Of a stretch of DNA of 64,000 nucleotides, positions 35,069 to 47,000 are shown one piece after another. A program made the position numbers and the translations under genes. The DNA is from Actinernus sp. WN-2022 (lineage: Eukaryota; Cnidaria; Anthozoa; Actiniaria; Actinernidae), in NCBI GenBank assembly GCA_030867875.1, contig JAOWCC010000064.1, positions 35,176,802 through 35,240,801 on the forward strand, in the 5' to 3' direction. Within the stretch, counting starts at the first letter, position 1; the number at the start of each line of letters is the position of its first letter. The notes under the pieces were generated by a model that saw nothing but the letters and a program-made list of their open reading frames with translations, was not told the origin of the DNA and searched no databases.

Positions 35069-38000
35069 TTAGATGCAAAACAGGTCGTGGTAGGCTGTAA
35101 TCTGTACCGTTACCGTACCAGGCATTTTTTGGTCGTGTTGGCGGCGTCGACCGTGCAAGTTCTCTGTTTTCTGAACTTTCGAGTTGGTGACATTAACAGG
35201 GATCTTGACTTGTCCCATGAAACTGTCCACAAACCAGTTGCTGTCCCAGATCTATAGGGAACAATAGCATCACAATAGTCTTCGTCCACACTGCCAATTT
35301 GTAAAGGACGCTTAGTATTGCACACACGTTTCAATATCAGGCTCCGGGATAAACTGATAGCGAGTCCCTTCTGTTCCGATTTTTTTAGAATGGCTAAACA
35401 TGGTTCCAAATGGCTAACAATGGCTAGACATGGTACACGTAGTTGGCTTGGTCTGTAAGTAGGCCCCTTCTTACAGACTAGATGCAGCCAACTATGCGTA
35501 CCATGTCTATCCATGTCTAGCCATCATTAGTCATTTGGAACCATGTTTAGCCATTCTAAAAAAAATACGCAGTAGAAGGGACATGCTAGCAGTCTATCTC
35601 CGGGGTAAATTAAATTCTTAACCCAGTTTCAAGATAATAATAATAATAAAAATAATGCGCAGTTGTATAAATCCTTTGTTTATTTGGCGGGCAGGTATAT
35701 GTGAAACAATGGGACTTGAAACAAAAAGATTTTTATAACTCCGCATGATCTTGAGACTGGGTTATTCTGTTCTCGAGAATAAAAACAAACATTAAAAACT
35801 CCTTTATTGAGTGCTGCATGAACGCGCGAGTTTTTCAAAACTATTCTCCAGGTTCAAGTGAAGCGATTGGACATGTGCATGATGACGTCACACTACAAAC
35901 TACCAGAACTCCTTGCGCGGATCATGTTGTTTCTATTGCTGATTTTCACTCAATCCCCAGAATTGTTTCCAAAACACATTAGGTCTGCATAAAAAAAACC
36001 GTTACGTCACTAAAGGCCGGGGCACAGACAACATCGCAACCCCGCAACCCCGCCGTCGCAGTGCACTCTGGGATGGATATCAATCCAAGATGGCCGCCCA
36101 ACAACAACAATGGAAAACTGAGGTATCCATCCCAGAGTGTACTGCGACGGCGGGGTTACGATATAGTCTATGAGGAAACACTGTTGTGGAAACATTTGTT
36201 AATTTCAGTGTTGCGTGACGTGACAAACGGGAAACATTTGTTAATTTCAGTGTTGCGTGACGTGAGCAAACGGGAAACATTTGTTAATTTCAGTGTTGCG
36301 TGACGTGAGCAAACGGAAAACATTTGTTAATTTCAGTGTTGCGTGACGTGAGCAAACGGGAAACATTTGTTAATTTCAGTGTTGCGTGACGTGAGCAAAC
36401 GAGGAAACATTTTGGGAAACACTGAAATTCACAAATGATTCCGCATCAATATTTTGTCATTTGTCCAGACCTTTAGATGTCAGCTTAAGTCACGCTTGAT
36501 GTTTTTATGACGTTCTGCGTGACCTAACATTTTCTGAAAACAAGCACTACAACGTCTTCAAAATTACGTCACTTGCACGTCATATCCTTACGTCACGCAC
36601 GATGTTCTTATGATGTTCTGAGTGACGTAACATTTTCTGAAAGTATGCAGTTATGTCTCTTCAAAGTTACGTCACTTGCACGTCATATCCTTACGTCACG
36701 CTCGATGTTCTTATGACGTTCTGCGTGACGTAGTTATTACTAACATTCACGTTCTCACCTGCACGACGATGCGACTCGTTTGCGGCTGCCTGACAAAGAA
36801 CAAGGCTCCTGTGTCCCACTTCGGGTTCAGGGTTTCCTTCTGCACCGGTGTGCGGACTATACGTTTCTCGCATATGATCTTTGCATACGGATCAGGAGCT
36901 GGGAAAATAATTAGATTAAGGGTTTACAATGATGGACTTCACGGACTGATTTCACTGACTTGACTTGACTGATATAAGAGCCACTAGAATTTGGAACCGA
37001 ATTTTACCCAAGGAAACCCGACAACCAGCAAAGTCACTGTCCTCCTACAAGTCGCATCTTTTACAATATTACACATCAGCCCGACAATCCGCGCACATGG
37101 AAGTCAGTTTGTGTAAAATGTAACTCTGTCCGAAGCTTGCTCAGTCATTTAACTTGTTGTTTTTAGTTACCTTGTTATTGTGAAATCCTTATCATTAGTT
37201 CTTGCTTTATTTATTTAATTTACTGTCTTTTATCATTTTGTTTCTACACCATTGTAATTCGTGGTGGTATTTCTGATATGATGTATTTTTTCCTTCAGGC
37301 GAAGATTAATAATATATAAAGTAAATAAATACATAAACTTGACTGATTGGACTGACTGACTTGACTTGACTTTAATAGTTTTACAGTACTGTATACATGT
37401 AAATGAGAAAAGTAAATAAATATTACAGGTACTGAGGGAACCCCTAAACAGGAACTACTTCCCTAAATAGTGAGCGCTACCCGATACTGAAAAAGTAATA
37501 TTAAAAATCAATTGTCAATCTACTAATTATTAAATTGCATATATATAAACTATGAAACCTACCTACATTGTATATACATATAACTATCAATTATCCTATC
37601 GTATGCTTAAAGTCAGTAATACTCATTGCTCAATTTAGTATGTTACATTAGCATCAGTTTGATAGGAACAACACATTGTGATTTATACTCACTCATGCTC
37701 ATGTTGCCAGTTTTCTGCAGACCTGTAGCCACCTTGACGGACACAGACACAACACAGACGGGCATCCGACAACGTGGTAGACAGCACCAGATCTTGCTAC
37801 CAACTGAGTGCTCCTGGTTTAGAAACCTGTCGAATGAACAGCAGTAACAAGAGCTCTATAAAGCACCTTTAAAAACAATATAAAACAATCTGTTATGCAC
37901 TTTTACTGGTGGGTTGCTTATGTGCTATGTATTTGTGGTGTGTGTCAGTGATTTTGTTACAAATTGCATGTGATGAGTCATTAGGACTCGCTCCAAAACT

Positions 38001-41000
38001 AATGACCAAAACTAATCGCGCTATGAAGCCGCAAAGTTCTCAAATGTCAAACATAACTTACATGGGATTTGCTCGCTTCTGCGTGAAGATTCTGAGCATG
38101 AAGGAACCCGCGGTGTGTGGCTCGTAAGTGGAAGGCACAACAACGTAACGACCTGGCAGCAGATGAAACCTGTTCATCACCTCACGTGCATTGATGAAGA
38201 TCGAGTCGCCCGCCTTCTCGAACATGGTGTGCAGCCGATACTTACGGTTCTCTTCAACCTGAAAAAGCACAATGACATAAACCCTATTCTAATATGGCTG
38301 CTGTAATCTGCATAACGCGGATGCATAGCTATATCAAAACAAGATGAAAAGGAGTACGTCATGAGACGCAGTCGAGTGACTGACCTTCATCAAAAAGAAG
38401 CCAATTGTGAGGTTTCCAGTTCCTTTGCCTTTGTCCTTACGAGTGTCTTCTTGCATTAATGACACCATCGCGTCTCCTGCATCGGCATCTCTGATGGTGA
38501 ACGCGTACTACGACAAAATCATTAGAGCGTATTTCGTATGAGCCGGGCAGTAAGTTACGGTTACCGTACGGCATTACTACTTAATAATTCATGAGGTAAG
38601 TAGCCAACCAGAGGAATCGATTTGTACCACGTGCAGTACTTTGAAACCCCGTCAAAGTACTCTCTACGGTAGTCGACTTGATAGCTCAGTTGGTAGAGCG
38701 CCAGACATGCAACCTGGAGGTCGTTGGGTTCGAGTCCCACTTGGGTCAGATATTTTTTTTCTCTTTCCCTCGTAGGGCGTGCACACATAGCACTACAGCT
38801 TACTACTTTACATCATATTCTTTAAACGTACTAGTGCTACGCGGCAAACATGATTTCATATCATAGCTACATATTATACAAATAGACTGTGTCTGTCGAG
38901 GAACTATCGGTTGATAGTTGCCCGCGGAAATTTGATGTTCTTAAAACAAATATAAGCCCGAGAACGAAGTACGAGGGCTTATATGCTAGTTTTAAGAACA
39001 TCAACTTTCCAAGGGAAACTATCAGCCGATAGTTTCGAGACAAACACAGTCTATTTGTCGTTATTATTCATCACAAGATTGTCTTCAGCTCTCAGCGGGC
39101 ACTATTATACAAATAGACTGTGTCCGTCGAGGAACGGACATTGTTTTATTGTAAAGTTATTCTGCCATCCGTTACGTACGGGCTAGTAGCCTGGGGAGGG
39201 TGTAATTGTATAGATAATTTTAACTCTCTTGAAAGATTACACTGTAGGGCTGCACGAATAATATTCAACTTACCAAGGGATATGCCTTCTAAAGACGTAC
39301 TAAATCACGCTAAATGGTCAACGCTATTCGATAACTATAAATTAGCTATTGTTAAATTAATTCACAAAGCCTACCTAAATAGGTTACCTACAGTTATGTC
39401 AGGCATAATTGAAAAGCGCCAACCAAAATATTCTTTCCGTGCTACTGACCAACTTATTACGCCACGTTTTAATACACGTTACATGAAACACTCCATTGCC
39501 TATAGAGGCTCAACATTGTGGAACGCATTAATATCAAAGAACACTAGCATTGTTACTTCATGCACCAAGGCACTATCATACAAAGTAGTAAAGATGGATA
39601 CTTTTAAAGATTTTAACTTCTCCACTAATTCAGTGCAGACTACTAAATTTAGACTAGGGGAATATTTATATACATAACTCATATTTTAACTTTAAAGTAT
39701 TATTTCTTTTAATTATTGTAAATAAATTTAGACAGTAGTTATTTAATTTGTCCGTTAGATGTTTTTATATTATAATAATCTTATAATCATTGTATATATA
39801 TTTAGTTATACACGACCCCACAAGCTGTAAGCTTTAATAATTATCGTGTTAAAATAAAGGTTATTGAATTGAATTGAATTGAACTATCGGCTGATAGTTG
39901 CCCGTGGAAATTTGATGTTTTTAAAACAAATATATGCCCGAGAACGAAGTGCGAGGGCTTATATGCTAGTTTTAAGAACATCGAATTTCCAAGGGAAACT
40001 ATCAGCCGATAGTTCCGAGACAAACACAGTCTATTTGTCGTTATTGTTCATCACAAAATTGTCTTCAGCTCTCAGCGGGCACTATTATACAAATAGACTG
40101 TGTCCGTCGAGGAACTATCGGCTGATAGTTGCCCGCGGACATTTGATGTTCTTAAAACAAATATAAGCCCGAGAACGAAGTTCGAGGGCTTATATGCTAG
40201 TTTTAAGAACATCAAATTTCCAAGGGAAACTATCATCCGATAGGTCCGAGACAGACACAGTCTATTTGCGTTATTGTTCAACACAAAATTGTCTTTCGTG
40301 CTCAGCGGGCACTATCGCCTGATAGTTTGCCTCCGCGGACGACAACTATCACGTCACGTGATCGCTCTTGACCAATGAGCGCGCGCCATAATTTTGTGGT
40401 GAACTATAACGCCTGATAGTTTGCATCCGCGGACGACAACTATCACGTCACGGGATCGCTTTCAGCCAATGACCGCGCGCCAAAAGTTTGTGGTGAACTA
40501 TAACGCCCACGTCACGTGATCGTTCTTAGCCAATGACCGCGCGCCAAAAGTTTGTGGTGAACTGTAATGATCGATGGTCCGACCTGCGTGCACTTCAGAC
40601 TAAAATCACTTTTTTAAAAAGGCTGCGCCACTCGCCAACTATCAGCCGTTATAGTTCATCACAAAATTTTGGCGCGCGCTCATTGGCTAAAAGCGACCAC
40701 GTGACGTGATAGTTGTCGTCCGCGGATGAAAACTATCAGGCGATAGTGCCCGCTGAGAGCGGAAGACGATTTTGTGATGAACAATAACGACAAATAGACT
40801 GTGTTTGTCTCGGAACTATCGGCTGATAGTTTCCCTTGGAAATTTGATGTTCTTAAAACGAGCATATAAGCCCTCGAACTTCGTTCTCGGGCTTATATTT
40901 GTTTTAAGAACATCAAATTTCCGCGGGCAACTATCAGCCGATAGTTCCTCGACGGACACAGTCTATTTGTATATTATAACTCATTAAATATTTTCTCTCG

Positions 41001-44000
41001 CGCGTGATTGGTTGAATGCGTCACGTGACCCGATATTTTCTCAGCGAGTAGGAAGTATCAGCGAATACACACCCTGTGAGCGTATAAGCACGCGTCAAAG
41101 AAAATAGTTAAAGGATGATAACCTGATATTTGCCCTTGGACATTATCTGATCCTCGAAGCTCACAGTTTCCGTCGAGCTGCGCTCTCGGAACTGTTCTCT
41201 TCTCGGATCAGATAATGTCCGCGGACGAAATATCAGGGCATATTTCGACGCCACAAATAGGTTATTGTATTTCTGGAAACCTTGAGCTCGCAGTCTAATT
41301 GTTAAATAGGCACATCGCGGCAAAACGTTATACTCCGCTGACCGATACGAATGAAGGCTGGTGAGGATTGTTCAAATACAGATTTGGTGAAGTTTCAGAG
41401 CTTAAACGTTTTTAGTAAATATTTTTCTTATTTTTCTTAATTTGGAATTCACTGTAAAAGTTTTGAGCAAAGCTTTTATAAAGTAGTTTTGTTGGTTTTG
41501 ACAAAACGTTTCACAGACGTAGCTAAATTAAAAACTGAAGTTAGTTTTTATGAGTCTGTCCTCCTAATATTGACAATGATTTTGGTCATAACGTGATCCA
41601 AATAGCTGTGGTCCACAAGGCATCTGTTTTTACAACGACAGACAATGGAAAATGTAAGCGATCGCGCATGCGCCTCGCATCAGCATTATTGTGTGTCTTT
41701 ACTAACGATAAAAAGATAGCCAATCAGAGAACGGGAAAATGGACAGTTGTTGAAAAACGGCGATTGCCTTTCATTTTGTTCGAGAAACAGGCGAGACGCA
41801 CGTGCTGTGCTCATCAAAGTATCTTGTGTGATATAAGAATAGAGAGAAAGAAGCGCAAAAGAGAAGAATGATAAGAATACTGAAAGTACAGATAATATTG
41901 TAGCCGTAAATTCAATCGGTCTATTAGCTTTTGTCCATACCTGTACCTTTTCAGCTTAGGGTGAAACACTATAAAGATGTTACTTAAATATTTCTAGTGA
42001 CTTCCTTACGCGCTTTATATTTGATTACCTGTGGGTTTTTCAGAAAGCTATCTTTGTTCTGCACGCAGCCTCCGGCATTCTGTCCAGGCGTCCAGTTGTA
42101 GTTGTGCTTAAAAATGTGCCATCGTTTGCGGATGATATTAAAGATGGACTTTTGGAGCACGTGGCAAAGAGTCGCGTTGGTAAACTCGCGACAGAAGTCC
42201 TCAAAGGCCATCCTAAAAATGAACGGGTATTAATACAATAAATAAATATTTTAGTAGTGTTGTGTTTATCGTTGGTGTAGTACTCCTACAATCTCATTGA
42301 ATAAAGGGGGGGGGGACAAATAATTAACGTTGCTTATGTACTTATCAATGTTAAGCCGGGAAGGGGGGGTGGGTGGGGATTTGACAGGCAGGGCTATACC
42401 TCGAAGGTGTGGATTTTGATATATTCTTCCTGTCCCAGGCTGGGGTTATTTATAGCAAACAAAACGAAGGTGAGATGGATAATTTTAAAATTATTTACCA
42501 AAAGTGTTGTCCAAGGGTGGGGAATTTAACGTTTTAACTTTTTAACACTTTTTAACGTTTTAACACTCCCCTGGTAGGCGCATTATAACCAATTAGGCTA
42601 AGGGACAGTAAAATGATGTTCTTCTTGAATTTCCGTATCCTGTTCACACATATATTATAATAATAATAATTCTACACTTGATTTATATAGCGCCTTAATC
42701 CTAAACGTCCAAAGGCGCTTTACATAGCTGGAAAACAGGCAAGTTAATTTACAAGGACTATAAAATCTTACGATCTAAGCAATAACTAAATTAATAAACT
42801 TTCCTTAAATAAATATGATTTTAACTTAGCTTTGAAGACTCCCACTGAGGGGCACAACTTAATAGTAAGTGGCAACAAATTCCACAGTTTTGGCGCAATA
42901 ACAGAAAAAGCCCTTTCTATGGTATGTGCTACAATTAAAATAAGGGAATTAACATTTCTACGAAATAATCATGAATCAAGCACTACAAATTAGGAACATT
43001 TCATCTGTTCACATGGACTCTCACCAGAACTCCCCGTCATTCTCAAATACGATGCCCAACTTTTCTCTGTCGCTTGCCTTCAGCTTATTCCATTCTTCAG
43101 ACCTGAAAAAAAGTAAAACTCCTTTTAATGCTTACTGGTAATTTTCAATGAAGTCTAATTATCACAACATTGATTCAAATGACATTTCTTCGCTCTTTTT
43201 AATGAGAACAGCACAGAACAGATTCATCCATTAACGACCACTTCTTTTTGTGATTCTTAGGTGTGTCTGTGTGTCTCATACCTATGTGTGTGTGTTTGTG
43301 TCTCATCCGTGGTGTCGTCTCATACCTGTGTCTCATCCATGGTGTCTTATGCCTGTGTCTCACCCGTGGTGTCCCATGCCTGCGTGAGTGTCTGTGTTTC
43401 ATGCCTGTGTGTGTCTGTGTGTCTAACCTGTGGTATCTCATGCCTGTGTGTCTGTGTCTCACCCGTGGTACCGGTGGCTCATGCCTGTGTGTCTCACTCG
43501 TGGTGTCTTATGCCTGTGCGTCTCACTCGTGGTGTCTCATGCCGGTGTATCTCTGTGTGTCTCACCCGTGGTGACGTCTCATGCCGCTGTGTCTCACCCG
43601 TGGTGTCTCATGCCTGTGTGTCTCACTCATGGTGTCTCATGCCTGTGTGTCCCACTCGTGGTGTCTCATGCCGGTGTGTCTGTGTGTCTCACCCGTGGTG
43701 TCTCATGCCTGTGTGTCCCACTCGTGGTGTCTCATGCAGGTGTGTTTCACCCGTGGTGTCTCATGCCTGTGTGTGTGTCTGTGCATGTCTCTCACCCGTG
43801 GTGTCTCATGCCTATGTGTGTCCCCTATAGTACCCTTACCCATCACTCCACGCCCCATTCCATTCCTTTTCACCCCAGGGGTTTCTCAGCCTTATCATGT
43901 AGAAATGCTGCTTGTTGAACAAACTCAGAAGCCCTTCGCCGATGGTTACCTGTAAAATGTGCAAAGGAGCATTAGAACACAGGATTTGCATTCTCAACAA

Positions 44001-47000
44001 GATCAATGAACGGAATTCACAACTGTGCAAAAATATTCAGGCTGAAAAGCTGTTGAAAGTGCAATCTAGACGATACGTTGACTGCTAGCAGTCTATACGA
44101 TACGATAGTTAATAAACTTTACTTCGTAAAGAACGCTTGCCGATAGCCAGTGGAAAAGATTGAGAACAAATTCCTGTGCATTATTTTGTCGGTCAATAAT
44201 TAACAAAATCTATAAAAATCTGAAGAAACGAGAAAACAACTCCCACATTTTACATTTCGTTTTAATACAACGATCTGCTCACCATACTTTTCAAAGGCCA
44301 AACAAAATACCTCGAACCCCCTTCCCCTTAACAACGTCCATATCTTTGCTCCAATCTCGTTCCCCAGAAGTTATGGCCTCAATGCACCACACTAATTATA
44401 ACGTCCGTGCCTGGTGCCCCCTCCCCCCTAAACGTCCCGCAGTAGACGTTGAGCAGGACACTACGCATACGTCGACGATCCCTAATCTTGCATTAAATTA
44501 ATGGTTGGGTTCTTGTATATCTTCTGGTTTTGTCGTTTTTCTTACCTTCTTAACGGCAGTCACTCCATACGCATGTCCCTTAACCAATCCAGTGTCCAAG
44601 CGCTGTTCCATCTCATTACGATTGCTGATCTGAAAACAGAACAAAATACTTACAACTATCTTTTTGTCTTAAAACACGTGACGAACAGTCACGCCACTCA
44701 ACTACTTGGCGTGACATACTACCTCCAGGAACAAGGATAAGCACTACCCCGGGATTAAATCGCTAACCCATGGCCACGTCACGTTGTGACGTTATCTGGG
44801 CACTATAGAGGAGGACAAGTGACATCTATTTGTTATGGTCCCAAATATCAAAGGTAGGTTAATATGACATATGTTTTCCGCTTTTTGCTCCAGTTTACCT
44901 ATATAAAAGAAGTTTGGTGAAAAGGCATCCCAAAATAAAGGCAAGCAATAGTTTATGCACTGAAAAAAAAACTGTTCTTAGCTGTTCTTCTTTTACGACT
45001 TTATACATGTATAGAGGTATAGAATGGTCAAATCCGAGACTCGCCGAGACGCCGAGACCCTTGTTTCAAAATCCGAGCCCGAGACTTACTTCTCTAAGCT
45101 ATGTATACCAGCTCACATTTCCTCTTACATGCATCAGTATGATATTGTACTGTTGTATTTTTGTGCTACTCACTGGTTAGCTCATTAATTGATAGAGCAC
45201 GGTCTAGAGTGCGGTAAGTCGCGGGTTCGAATCCCGGGACATGTATGTAAGTCATTGGCCTTGTCTCCTTCCTCTTATAATCTATACGAGGGGACGTGAA
45301 GGAACCTGTTGTGTTATTTGACTTATTTTGAGAAAGAGTTTTGATTGTTTCCCGACACAACAGCCTGGTATTCTGAGGTACTGAATAATCACTCGTGATT
45401 GTAAACTGCACGGCAGCACATTGCGCCACAATAGCAGTCCGTATCACAAAAATAACCTTGTGAAGCGCATTTGAACATATGTTGTAGTTGAAATTGACCA
45501 TTCAGTTCAATTTGACCATGGGTCAAAACAAACTAGGTTGACCTAGGTTGGTTTGACTGGGTCAAATTGAACTAGTTGAATATGACCAATGGTAAAATTG
45601 AACTAGTTTGTTTTGACTCATGGTCAAATTGAACTGAATGGTCAATTTCAACTGCAACATATATATATATATATTCATATATAATTTGCGCTATTTAAAT
45701 GAATACATTTTACATTTTTACTCTAACGGGGAAGCAGGACGGCGATCTATCGATTTTCTTTTCCGTTTCTTTTCTTTTCCATTTCTTTTCTTTTCCATTT
45801 CTTTTCTCTCAATTTAGAGTGAGAGTCCCACTCCTGACACCATGTCTGGTTGGGTGTGACATAATTTTCTCACATTAATCACCATCATTCACCTTGATTG
45901 ATGCACTCATAAGTGATTTTTCTTTGTGCCCTCTTTCCATCGTCTTAAACAGCTGCATTCTCTTGTCAGCATCCTCACTGTACCCACCCTCCCTCAGATT
46001 GATTGACTCCGCCACACCACCTGTGAAATCCACCAAGGCATCTGCTGTGCTGCCAGATGCCAAGGCTTCATATGTTCCAGCCAGCCTACAAAGGAGGTTA
46101 GGCTTTTGATTTATGCAACCAAAATTATGAGGTTTTTCATCTTTAGTTATGCTTTGGGGTAGCCTCCTCCACAGGCATCTCTAATTTTTGAAGAAATCAG
46201 ATTTAAAAAATGTGAATTGGGTTACCTGTGACTCCAATCTCCCTCTCTTTTCTTCACCTGCCACAGGGAGCCCATAATCTGATTTCTTCAAAAATTAGAG
46301 ATGCCCGTGGAGGGGCTAGCTTTGGGGAGCCAGTGTAGAATTATTTTTTAGTTTAAAAAAATAATTTTCAAAATTATATGTCATATATGATGTATTAAGG
46401 TCATTCCATAATTTCAATTTCATGAATGTGTCAAATGTTCTTTTCACTACAAGGATTTTACTCTCTGCATGGGAAGAAATCCCTATGATTGGCAAATTGT
46501 TACAGGGAGGTTCAATCTGCCCATTTTTCAAGTTTTGAGTAACAATATAATAGGATAGGGGAAGCTGATGCTTTGGTATTTAAAAGGGTACACAGGCAGC
46601 ATGCGGTAAGTACATAATATATTTTTATTTCTTACTTAGCATATGCCTTTTCCACCAGTGCACTCCAGAACTCATTTTTCTCTTTGGAATGGATATAAAT
46701 CAATTTTCCATTTACAGTTGGCAACAAGTCATCAATAACAACCTCTGTCCATTTCCCTTGTCTGTAAAACCTAAAGCGGAAGATTCCTTGATAATTGCCA
46801 GCATTTTGTGAGTCCCACTCCTGATGTTTAGCATCTGGAAGGACCTACAAAAAAGGGGGAAAATGGAAAAGCTAGGCCATATGATGTAACTTGAGCTTCA
46901 GTTCTCTGAATTGTCCACAGTGGATCTGGTGTAATTATTGCATTTGTGTAGACTACTAGCTGTCATGTATATTTTTAATATTAACAATTTTACCTTTTCA

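Noticed and set aside
36188..36735. Possible CRISPR-like array
   Set aside because: The units are near-identical head-to-tail repeats without unique spacers, in a eukaryotic intron.
38983..40166. Repeated [21 protein letters not shown] frames
   Set aside because: They are translations of one palindromic repeat unit and occur wherever the unit does; there is no independent evidence of coding.
41593..41871. 92-residue basic frame in calpain intron 8
   Set aside because: No recognisable domain, opposite strand to the host gene, and no splice or promoter support.
43261..43955. Long Cys/Val/Ser-rich open frames up to 189 residues
   Set aside because: They arise from a roughly 30-base minisatellite and lie in a calpain intron on the opposite strand.
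46316..46531. 71-residue minus-strand frame in calpain intron 3
   Set aside because: It weakly resembles a LINE tail (KLWNDL) but is too short and lacks the other C-terminal motifs.
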